Source: an uncultured Verrucomicrobiota bacterium (GTDB lineage Bacteria; Verrucomicrobiota; Kiritimatiellia; RFP12; UBA1067). From it: a stretch of 5,141 bases of DNA. This document shows, in pieces, positions 1 to 5,000 of this stretch. The position numbers were made by a program, and so were the translations under genes. The notes below the pieces were generated by a model, which worked only from the letters and a program-made list of their open reading frames with translations, was not told the origin of the DNA and made no database searches. Within the stretch, counting starts at the first letter, position 1; every line of letters starts with the position of its first letter. Where the stretch lies: the NCBI GenBank assembly GCA_946615275.1, contig CAMOHV010000137.1, positions 1 through 5,141 on the forward strand, in the 5' to 3' direction.

Positions 1-1148
1 ACGGTGACGATGCGCTCCGTGGAGGGGATGAAGCCGGAGAGGAGGTTGAGGAGGGTGGTCTTGCCGGAGCCGGTGCCGCCGGCGACGATGATGTTCTTGC
101 GAAGGATGACGCAGGCGCGCATGAACTCGGCGGCGTTGTGGGTCCAGGTGCCGTAGCTGATGAAGTCCTCGGTGGTGAGGGCGCGCTTGGCGAACTTGCG
201 GATGGTGACGGTGGGGCCGGAGAGCGAGAGGGGCGGGATGGTGGCGTTCACGCGGGAGCCGTCGGCGAGGCGGGCGTCCACGTAGGGCTGGGATTCGTCG
301 ATGCGGCGGCCGAGAGGGGCGACGATGCGCTCGATCACGGCCATGACGCTGGCGTCGTCGGTGAACTGGAGGTCGGTGAGCTCGAGGCGTCCGCGGCGCT
401 CCACATAGACGCGGTGGGGGCCGTTCACCATGATCTCGGTGACGGTCTCGTCGGCGAGGAGGTCCTCGAGCGGGCCTAGGCGGAGGGCCTCGTTGAACAC
501 CTCGCGCTCGAGGCGGTCGGCGTCGAGGCCCTTGGGGAGGCGGCCGTTGCCCTTCACCTGCGAGACGATCTCGTGGATCTTCTCGCGGGCCTGGGCCTCG
601 AGGCCTTCGCGGTTGACGCCCTGGGCGGTGAGGCGCTTGAGATCGAGGCGGGCGAGGAGCTCGGTCTGGATCTGCTCCTTGGCCTTCCGCATGGCCTCAG
701 CCCGTAAAGGGCTGAGGCTCAGGTTGGATGGGGGCGATTCATGTGAGGGAGATGTGGGAATGGGCTGGCTGGATGGGGGAGATTCACGTGGAGGGGAAGG
801 GGAAAGGCTGGAAGAGAGCGATTCGTTTGGAGGTGGAATGGGGGCTTCTTCGGCGGCGGGAGAGAAGCGAAGCATGCAGTTGCCGATCTGGACTACGGCG
901 TCGGGCGCGAGCGGGACGAGGTCGTCTATCGCGACGCCGTTCACGTAGGTGCCGTTGGCGCTGCGCATGTCCTTTATCGTGGCCTGCGCGCCTGAGAGCG
1001 TGACGAATGCGTGGCGCTCGGAGATCTCGGGGAATGGGAGGCAGATGGCGCAGGATGCGCCGCGGCCGATGAAGTACGCGCCGTCCTCGAGGCGGCGGCG
1101 TTCCGGCATGCCGTCGCCGGGGCGGATGAGGTTCAATGTGAAAGCCAT
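1..1148 (-). CDS. cpaF: FHA domain fused to CpaF/TadA secretion ATPase (3' end beyond window)
   Basis: This gene encodes the hexameric ATPase that powers Tad pilus assembly at the inner membrane, here with an N-terminal phosphothreonine-binding FHA domain. The frame is open from the ATG at 1148 to the left edge (382 codons). Residues 1-95 are FHA: G28-R29, S43-x-x-H46 and NGTYVNG at 65-71 are all present. Residues 97-150 are a Pro/Ser-rich linker with NES, RES and HES repeats. From about 153 the CpaF part follows: [20 protein letters not shown] at 225-243, [20 protein letters not shown] at 280-299, TIRKF at 315-319, and Walker [10 protein letters not shown] at 357-365. The Asp box, Walker B and His box lie beyond the edge. 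The start has a GAGG Shine-Dalgarno 8 bases upstream and sits 10 bases after cpaB. A separate CpaF start at M153 (692) is possible, but no stop separates the two parts. Family assignment is firm; a role for phosphorylation in control is inferred from the FHA domain only. Confidence 0.95.
   Translation of the reverse strand, partial: MAFTLNLIRPGDGMPERRRLEDGAYFIGRGASCAICLPFPEISERHAFVTLSGAQATIKDMRSANGTYVNGVAIDDLVPLAPDAVVQIGNCMLRFSPAAEEAPIPPPNESLSSSLSPSPPRESPPSSQPIPTSPSHESPPSNLSLSPLRAEAMRKAKEQIQTELLARLDLKRLTAQGVNREGLEAQAREKIHEIVSQVKGNGRLPKGLDADRLEREVFNEALRLGPLEDLLADETVTEIMVNGPHRVYVERRGRLELTDLQFTDDASVMAVIERIVAPLGRRIDESQPYVDARLADGSRVNATIPPLSLSGPTVTIRKFAKRALTTEDFISYGTWTHNAAEFMRACVILRKNIIVAGGTGSGKTTLLNLLSGFIPSTERIVT
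694..734. repeat. Palindromic repeat element, copy A (inside FHA-cpaF)
   Basis: Perfect inverted repeat CCTCAGCCC (695-703) and GGGCTGAGG (709-717) around a 5-base loop GTAAA; an extra G-C pair (694/718) makes the stem 10 bp. It is followed by TCAGGTTGG and ATGGGGG (to 734). The same arrangement recurs at 4682-4720. On the coding strand it is read as L-S-P-L-R-A-E (residues 145-151), at the end of the Pro/Ser linker just before the CpaF part. There is no T-run, so it is not a standard terminator. Confidence 0.8.
726..833 (-). repeat. Imperfect 45-base tandem repeat coding for Pro/Ser linker
   Basis: On the + strand GGATGGGGG followed by GATTCATGTG (726-745) recurs 45 bases later (771-790) as GGATGGGGG and GATTCACGTG; a weaker third unit with GATTCGTTTGGAGG begins 39 bases further on (820-833). 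Spacings are multiples of three, so the protein frame is kept and each unit gives an (N/R/H)ES-rich Pro/Ser segment of 13-15 residues. The first unit abuts palindrome copy A and shares its ATGGGGG tail. Confidence 0.65.
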
Positions 1149-1156
1149 TTGCGGAG

Positions 1157-1161
1157 CCTCA
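1157..1161 (-). promoter_or_regulatory. Ribosome binding site of FHA-cpaF overlapping cpaB stop
   Basis: The cpaB stop TGA continues into GAGG (TGAGG), 8 bases before the FHA-cpaF ATG. Terminating ribosomes would sit on the site for the next gene, which favours coupling and supports the start at 1148. Confidence 0.6.
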
Positions 1162-1986
1162 CTTTCCGTTGACCTTCAGCTGGCGCTTCGTGTTGAGCTC
1201 TTCGATCTCCGCGCGGATCTTGGCGAAGTCCACCTGCGGGAGCTCCTTCTCGTAGGAGGTGTCGTTGCGGTTCCTGAGCGAGAGGGAGAGCCGGCCCTTG
1301 ATCTGCTCGGCGAAGACGAGCATCTCGGCCTCGCGTGGGGTGACCTCGAGGGTGACGGTGGAGTAGGAGGCGCCACCGGGCTGGGTGTAGCCGTAGGCGG
1401 CGGACTTCGCGGTCTCCTTGCCAGTGGCGAGGACTAGGACGTTCTGGAGGATGGTGCAGGTGACGAGCTCGAGCTGGGGGCGTCCGTCGCGGTCCACGGC
1501 CTTGCCGGGGAAGGAGAATGTGCCGATCACGTCCACGTGGTCGTTGGGGCGGACCATGCCGGAGACGGAGGATGCGCCGGAGCAGTTGATGGAGACGGCG
1601 CGCATGAGCTTGCGGACGTCGGCGGCGAGGCCGCCGGACGCCGGGTTGCCGCCTTCGAGGTCGGCCCAGAAGACGACATCCTTCTCGCGGTGGCCGAGGA
1701 GGAGGCGGCGCCCTATGACGTCGGAGAGGTTCTCCTCGAGGATGGCCTGCCCGCGCAGCCCGTTCTGGGGGACGGTCAGGAGGCCGACGTCGGAGCGCTG
1801 GATGACTGTGCCTGCGGGGAGGTTGCGGGTGTATGCCAGCACGTCGACGGTGCCGCCGTGCTTCGCGTAGAAGCGCGCCTTGAGATTCGCGACCTCGGCG
1901 TTCTTGTGTTCGAGGTATGTGCGCGTGAGGAACGCGGCCACGAGGCCGATCACGACGGACACGATGAGTACTATTTTCTGTTTCAT
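1159..1986 (-). CDS. cpaB: Flp pilus assembly protein CpaB/RcpC
   Basis: A 275-residue protein of the CpaB/RcpC family, the periplasmic partner of the Tad secretin that is thought to stabilise or gate the outer-membrane channel. It has one N-terminal membrane anchor (about residues 4-21, IVLIVSVVIGLVAAFL). An SAF domain covers about 46-115 (VLAYTRNLPAGTVIQRSDVG, then the IGRRLLLG region). The RcpC/CpaB core spans about 127-245, with SGMVRPNDHVDVIGTF, a VLVLATGKE strand, VTLEVTPREAEMLVFAEQ and LSLSLRNRND. Length is normal for the family. The start at 1986 is the only ATG placed just before the anchor; its ribosome site is weak. It lies 16 bases after the small gene upstream and 10 bases before FHA-CpaF. 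The usual next gene in many Tad loci, the secretin cpaC/rcpA, is absent here and would have to lie elsewhere. Confidence 0.94.
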   Translation of the reverse strand: MKQKIVLIVSVVIGLVAAFLTRTYLEHKNAEVANLKARFYAKHGGTVDVLAYTRNLPAGTVIQRSDVGLLTVPQNGLRGQAILEENLSDVIGRRLLLGHREKDVVFWADLEGGNPASGGLAADVRKLMRAVSINCSGASSVSGMVRPNDHVDVIGTFSFPGKAVDRDGRPQLELVTCTILQNVLVLATGKETAKSAAYGYTQPGGASYSTVTLEVTPREAEMLVFAEQIKGRLSLSLRNRNDTSYEKELPQVDFAKIRAEIEELNTKRQLKVNGK

Positions 1987-2002
1987 GGGCTTGGATGATA
2001 TT

Positions 2003-2338
2003 CTACCACAAAGCGTGGCGTTGGTGAAGTGTTGTTATCCGCGAACCGCCGGACGGGAGGTCTTCGGCGACGAGGGCGACGACGTCGCTGCCGCGCGTGA
2101 GGAGGCGGAATGTGGGGGTGGAGACGGGCGTCTCGGCCCAGCCGTCGTCGCGGAGCTCGGCGGCGGCGCGCTCGGCGGCGTCGGAGGCGTGGGCGGGGTC
2201 GTGGCGGACGGAGACGGCGGAGTCGCCGTGCGACGACGCGTGGACGGCGTCTGGCGGCGGCGCGGGCGCGCGGCGGAATATCCAGCCGCCGGACAGGGCG
2301 GCGGCGGCGATGGCGGCGATCAGGGCGGCGCGCTTCAT
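2003..2338 (-). CDS. Small membrane-anchored or secreted protein of unknown function in Tad operon
   Basis: I do not recognise this 111-residue protein. It starts with MKR and a hydrophobic Ala/Ile stretch (about 4-20) that could be an uncleaved anchor or a signal peptide, followed by a Pro/Ala spacer (APAPPP, 24-29). The rest looks like a small folded domain: a helix with DAAERAAAELRDDGW (53-67), then likely beta strands (FRLLTRGSDVVALVAEDL at 77-94 and SRITTLHQ at 99-106). There is no cysteine and no Gly-Gln prepilin site, so it is not an obvious pilin. The gene is well supported: its ATG overlaps the stop of the preceding pseudopilin gene (ATGA), and a strong AAGGAGG lies 9 bases before the start. 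Its position between a pseudopilin gene and cpaB suggests an envelope accessory role in the pilus, which is inference from context only. Confidence 0.8.
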   Translation of the reverse strand: MKRAALIAAIAAAALSGGWIFRRAPAPPPDAVHASSHGDSAVSVRHDPAHASDAAERAAAELRDDGWAETPVSTPTFRLLTRGSDVVALVAEDLPSGGSRITTLHQRHALW

Positions 2339-2739
2339 TGGACGGCGCCTCCTTCCGCGCGGGCGGGCTTGGGGATGGACATGACGGGGAGAGTGGCCGT
2401 CTCGGAGAGGTGCAGCTTGGAGAAGCCGAGGAAGCGCTCCGCGCCGACGTCGCGCACGTCCACCTCGAAGTTGAGCGTCTCCTCGCGGACGGGGCCGGGC
2501 TCGGAGGGCGCGTCGGCCTCCGCCAGGGCGGCCATGACCGCGGGCGGCGCGCCGCCAAGGGTGTCGCCGCCAGCGGCGCTCTGGGCGTCGCGGCCGGCCT
2601 TGACGCGCACGAGGCTCAGGTGGCGCGTCGCCTCGGGGATGGCGCGCCCGAAGATGATGAGGGCTGAGACGATGAGGACGAGAGCGAATACGCCCACGAT
2701 GAACTCGACCATGGCCTGGCCCGTCTTGTCAGTGCGCAT
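2335..2739 (-). CDS. Short TadE-like pseudopilin
   Basis: A 134-residue protein with a class III prepilin signal: the leader MRTDKTG is followed by QAMVEF (cleavage expected after G7, Glu at mature position +5), then a hydrophobic helix (about 14-31, IVGVFALVLIVSALIIFG). This is the TadE-type pattern, and TadE-like pseudopilins are thought to join or prime the Flp fibre after processing by the prepilin peptidase. The rest (32-134) is soluble, with an Ala/Gly/Pro-rich middle and a predicted strand-rich end (LNFEVDVRDVG). It lacks the two cysteines of the other TadE-like protein in this operon. The start at 2739 overlaps the end of the TadG-like gene by 11 bases and has a strong AAGGGAGG 8 bases upstream, so it can recruit its own ribosomes. 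The pseudopilin assignment is good; whether it is TadE, TadF or a lineage-specific type cannot be decided. Confidence 0.87.
   Translation of the reverse strand: MRTDKTGQAMVEFIVGVFALVLIVSALIIFGRAIPEATRHLSLVRVKAGRDAQSAAGGDTLGGAPPAVMAALAEADAPSEPGPVREETLNFEVDVRDVGAERFLGFSKLHLSETATLPVMSIPKPARAEGGAVQ
2348..2354 (-). promoter_or_regulatory. Strong ribosome binding site of the 111-residue gene
   Basis: AAGGAGG lies 9 bases before the ATG at 2338, inside the end of the preceding pseudopilin gene. It is the main evidence that this unrecognised small gene is translated from this start. Confidence 0.75.
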
Positions 2740-4162
2740 GGCGCGTGCCTCCCTTCTGCGCGGAGTGTCCGCCGGTCACGAGGCACTGGTCGCTGTTGTC
2801 CTTGAGCCAGTCCGCGCCCTTGCGGCGGAACTCGGGGTCGTCCCATTTCTCGAGGATGCGGCAATAGCGGCAGTGGCTGGTGTCTTTATATGAGGTCTCC
2901 ACGTATGGGCGCACGTGCTCGCGGACGTGCTTCACCCAGGATTCGTCCGCCATGCCCAGGCGGCCCTCGGATGCGCCGGCGAGGGGGATGAGGCGGACTG
3001 CGGAGAAGTCCGGCGTGACGATCGGGAAGAGTTTCCCGCCGAGGCGCGTGACGGGCTCTTTGTATCCGGCGGCGTCGCGGAAGCCGAAGGGCTTGGCGGC
3101 GGCGGTCCAGACGATCGCCTTTTCGGGGACGCCCGGGGTGAGGGCGTCCAGCTCGCCTATGACGCGCGTGGCGGCGGTGGCGCCGAACACGTTGTATTCG
3201 TCCTTGGGGGCGGAGAGGACGGGTATCTCCTCGGGGCCGGCGGGGTCCATTTCGGTCCAGGCGCGCCATCCATCCATGTCGCTGAGGTCGTAGGAGTACC
3301 AGACGTTGGCGATGGAGCTGGATATCTTGGCGGCGTCGTCGAGCTTATCGTCGGTCACGTTTGCGAGGCCGTATGCGGAGGCGAGGGTGCGCAGCTCCTC
3401 GCGCGATCGGTAGATGGGGAAGAAGGATCGGCGCACGAGGGCGCCGAAGAACTCCGGGTTGTCGGTGTCAATGGGGCGCGGCTCTGGCGGCGGGGGCCAG
3501 GCTTTGAAGTTGGCGAGGAGGGGCTCCATGTCGTAGATGAAGAAGTAGCACCAGTCTTCGCCTTCGACGGCCTCGTAGAAGCCGCGGTAGTAGAGGGTGT
3601 GGCCGTGGAAGTCGACGGTCAGGTCGAGGAGCCTTGCGTTGTCGCATCCGGCGGCGAGGCCTTCGCCGCGCACCTGGCGGAGCATGGTGGCGTAGTCCTG
3701 CCATTTCTCGGGCCAGAAGGAGCCGTCCGGTGCGGAGAGGCGCGAGGCGCGCGAGGCGGCCTCGTCCACGATGCGGGTGATGCCGGGGTCGGTGGCGGCG
3801 CCGTTGCGCCTGGCGGCCTGGCTGGCGGCGTAGAGGCCCATGAGGGGGCCGGCGAAGGCGATGCGCTCCTGGAGGGCGAGGATGCCGCCGGAGACTTCCT
3901 CGATGGTCTCCGGCATGTCGGCGTATCGGCACAGGGCGTCGATGCGCTCGAGGTTGAGGGCGCCGATGAGGTTGAGAGTGATGCCCTGCCAGCGGGCTGC
4001 GGCGAGGGCGGCGGCGTCGCCGGCGTTGCCGAGGCGGGACTTGCCGCGCAGGGCGAGGAAGACGTCCACGTTCACGAGCGCGAGGAAGATGAGGGCGACG
4101 AGCATCAGGACGAGCGCCACCACCACCTGGCCGGACCGGCTGTGCTTGAGGGGAGTCTTCAT
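2729..4162 (-). CDS. TadG-like pilus protein with TadE/G N-terminal segment and Cys/His tail
   Basis: A 477-residue envelope protein. Its N-terminus matches the TadG type: SGQVVVALVLM (10-20), one membrane helix (about 13-36), then SRLGNAGDAAALAAARWQG (42-60), equivalent to the family's LQNAADAAALAAA block. Unlike the Flp and TadE-like proteins it has Ala, not Glu, at position +5 after the Gly-Gln, as is usual for TadG. The large remainder (about 60-477) is probably periplasmic and not recognised; I see no von Willebrand A metal-site motif. It carries six cysteines (78, 173, 205, 431, 434, 460); the last three, with H430 and H466, form a HCxxC...C...H tail. The start at 4162 is chosen because it overlaps the tadE stop (ATGA) and fits the N-terminal domain. 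No Shine-Dalgarno is visible, so translation is probably coupled to tadE. The frame stays open upstream to 4477, but that part lies inside tadE. Confidence 0.88.
   Translation of the reverse strand: MKTPLKHSRSGQVVVALVLMLVALIFLALVNVDVFLALRGKSRLGNAGDAAALAAARWQGITLNLIGALNLERIDALCRYADMPETIEEVSGGILALQERIAFAGPLMGLYAASQAARRNGAATDPGITRIVDEAASRASRLSAPDGSFWPEKWQDYATMLRQVRGEGLAAGCDNARLLDLTVDFHGHTLYYRGFYEAVEGEDWCYFFIYDMEPLLANFKAWPPPPEPRPIDTDNPEFFGALVRRSFFPIYRSREELRTLASAYGLANVTDDKLDDAAKISSSIANVWYSYDLSDMDGWRAWTEMDPAGPEEIPVLSAPKDEYNVFGATAATRVIGELDALTPGVPEKAIVWTAAAKPFGFRDAAGYKEPVTRLGGKLFPIVTPDFSAVRLIPLAGASEGRLGMADESWVKHVREHVRPYVETSYKDTSHCRYCRILEKWDDPEFRRKGADWLKDNSDQCLVTGGHSAQKGGTRHAH
2748..2755 (-). promoter_or_regulatory. 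Strong ribosome binding site of the short TadE-like gene
   Basis: AAGGGAGG lies 8 bases before the ATG at 2739, within the last codons of the TadG-like gene. It fixes the start and the 11-base gene overlap. Confidence 0.75.
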
Positions 4163-4740
4163 TTGAGGTAGAAGGGGTAGTGGCTTTCGATCTTGGCCTC
4201 GCCATGCAGCGTGATCATGGCGGCGTCGTCGCGCGCGGGCGCGCCCTGGGGGTTGATGGAGTTGAAGACGGGCTGCTTCTGCCAGACGTGCATCGTGAGC
4301 TCGCCCACGTCGCCGTGGGGCTCGGCGCACGACCAGCCGAGGTTCCCGTTGCGCCAGAGCTCGAAGTCCAGTATGCCTTCGGTCTCGGCCGGGGAGGCCG
4401 TCTGCAGGTAGGAGCCCATGCGGCTCACGAGCGTGGCGGTGGATGGGGCGCGGTCGTCGTTCATGCGAGTGTAGCATTCGCCGGAGACGGACATCGCGCC
4501 TAGGCGGGCCGTCTTGAGGATCATGAAGTCGTTGAAGCCGACGGCGCGGGCGCGGGCGGCGCGGGCGGCGGCGTAGTCCAGGGTGGTGTGGCAGATGAGA
4601 AGGCGGGCGTAGTCGAACACGAGGAAGAAGACGATGCAGAGGAAGAACAGGACGATGATGGATTCGACCATGGCCTGCCCCCCTCGGGCCGTGAAGGCCC
4701 GAGGTTCAGGTTGATGGGGGATGTGGGAAGGGCGGGGCAT
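4159..4740 (-). CDS. tadE: TadE-like pseudopilin with repeat-derived leader peptide
   Basis: A 193-residue pseudopilin. The leader (1-21) ends RGG, followed by QAMVES, giving a prepilin-type site between G21 and Q22 with Glu at +5. A hydrophobic helix spans about 27-49 (IIVLFFLCIVFFLVFDYARLL), then an Ala/Arg-rich TadE-type stretch (YAAARAARARA, 56-66). The soluble part holds two cysteines (C89 in SGECY, C138 in WSCAE) that could form a disulfide. TadE proteins are minor pseudopilins processed by the prepilin peptidase and needed for Flp pilus biogenesis. The gene starts 21 bases after the flp stop, with only a weak AAGG before the ATG, and ends in an ATGA overlap with the TadG-like gene. An oddity is that nearly the whole leader is encoded by a palindromic repeat element also found in the cpaF gene. 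The next ATG (4671) lies inside the cleavage motif and is unsuitable as a start. Confidence 0.9.
   Translation of the reverse strand: MPRPSHIPHQPEPRAFTARGGQAMVESIIVLFFLCIVFFLVFDYARLLICHTTLDYAAARAARARAVGFNDFMILKTARLGAMSVSGECYTRMNDDRAPSTATLVSRMGSYLQTASPAETEGILDFELWRNGNLGWSCAEPHGDVGELTMHVWQKQPVFNSINPQGAPARDDAAMITLHGEAKIESHYPFYLK
4682..4720. repeat. Palindromic repeat element, copy B (inside tadE leader)
   Basis: Perfect inverted repeat CCTCGGGCC (4682-4690) and GGCCCGAGG (4696-4704) around loop GTGAA, followed by TCAGGTTG and ATGGGGG (to 4720). GATGTGGGAA (4720-4729) also recurs at 751-760 beside copy A. Compared with copy A, two stem pairs have changed on both sides (A-T to G-C, C-G to G-C), so pairing is kept. 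On the coding strand it is read as P-R-A-F-T-A-R (residues 13-19 of TadE), one frame away from copy A. Confidence 0.8.
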
Positions 4741-4761
4741 GGTCCGCCTTGGAGGGGGGGG

Positions 4762-4986
4762 TCAGTCTTCGCCGAGCTTCTTGAGCTTCTCTTCGTTGAT
4801 TTCTTCGACGGCGGCCTTTGCGCTCTGGCCTTCCTGCTCGGAGAGGGCCTCGGTGGCGCCCGCCACCTTCTTGCCGGCCGCGCGGCTGAAGTAGGTGAAC
4901 ACGCTGATGAGCGCGATCGCGATGAGCGCGACTATGATGATGTACTCCACCATCGTCTGGCCTTTTCTGTTCTTGCGTGCCTTCAT
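4762..4986 (-). CDS. flp: Flp-type pilin with long charged C-terminal tail
   Basis: A 74-residue major-pilin candidate. MKARKNRKG forms a basic leader; QTMVEY follows, fitting the Flp class III site G/XXXXEY exactly. The hydrophobic helix is IIIVALIAIALISVFTYF. After SRAAGKKVAGATEAL the tail is charged and helical (about 28 residues rich in Glu, Lys and Ala), longer than in classic Flp pilins of 50-60 residues. Processed monomers would polymerise into the pilus fibre. The start at 4986 is chosen because AAAGGA lies 7 bases upstream; an alternative in-frame ATG at 5004 (80 residues) overlaps the stop of the preceding gene as ATGA but has no Shine-Dalgarno. Both starts give the same mature pilin. 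It follows another Flp-like gene and precedes tadE by 21 bases. Confidence 0.92.
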   Translation of the reverse strand: MKARKNRKGQTMVEYIIIVALIAIALISVFTYFSRAAGKKVAGATEALSEQEGQSAKAAVEEINEEKLKKLGED

Positions 4987-4993
4987 TGATTCG

Positions 4994-4999
4994 TCCTTT
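4994..4999 (-). promoter_or_regulatory. Ribosome binding site deciding the flp start
   Basis: AAAGGA lies 7 bases before the ATG at 4986, which favours this start over the in-frame ATG at 5004, which has no such site. Confidence 0.65.
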
Positions 5000-5000
5000 C

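Noticed and set aside
695..717. Palindrome as an intrinsic terminator
   Set aside because: No T-run on either strand after the stem, and it lies inside a continuous coding frame; the same holds for 4682-4704.
138..1003. Several + strand open frames opposite FHA-cpaF
   Set aside because: They are Gly/Ala/Glu- or Arg-rich shadows; the minus frame carries continuous FHA and CpaF motifs.
1987..2015. AT-richer stretch before cpaB as a possible promoter
   Set aside because: A TAGAAT-like -10 is present but no -35 at proper spacing, and the 16-base gap is typical of genes within an operon.
2611..2623. GAGGCTCAGGTGG resembles the tail of the palindromic repeat
   Set aside because: No stem-loop beside it and no ATGGGGG after it; it codes normally in the short TadE-like gene, so a chance match is likely.
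2915..4171. Long + strand open frame (418 codons) opposite the TadG-like gene
   Set aside because: Its product is a low-complexity Gly/Val/Glu-rich sequence of the kind made by the antisense of a GC-rich gene; the minus-strand frame has clear TadG features.
4163..4477. Upstream in-frame extension of the TadG-like gene to an ATG at 4477
   Set aside because: It lies out of frame inside tadE, reads as an Arg/Pro/His-rich shadow, and the TadG membrane segment begins right after the ATGA start at 4162.
4669..4671. ATG at 4671 as the tadE start
   Set aside because: It would begin inside the QAMVE motif and remove the Gly needed for prepilin processing.
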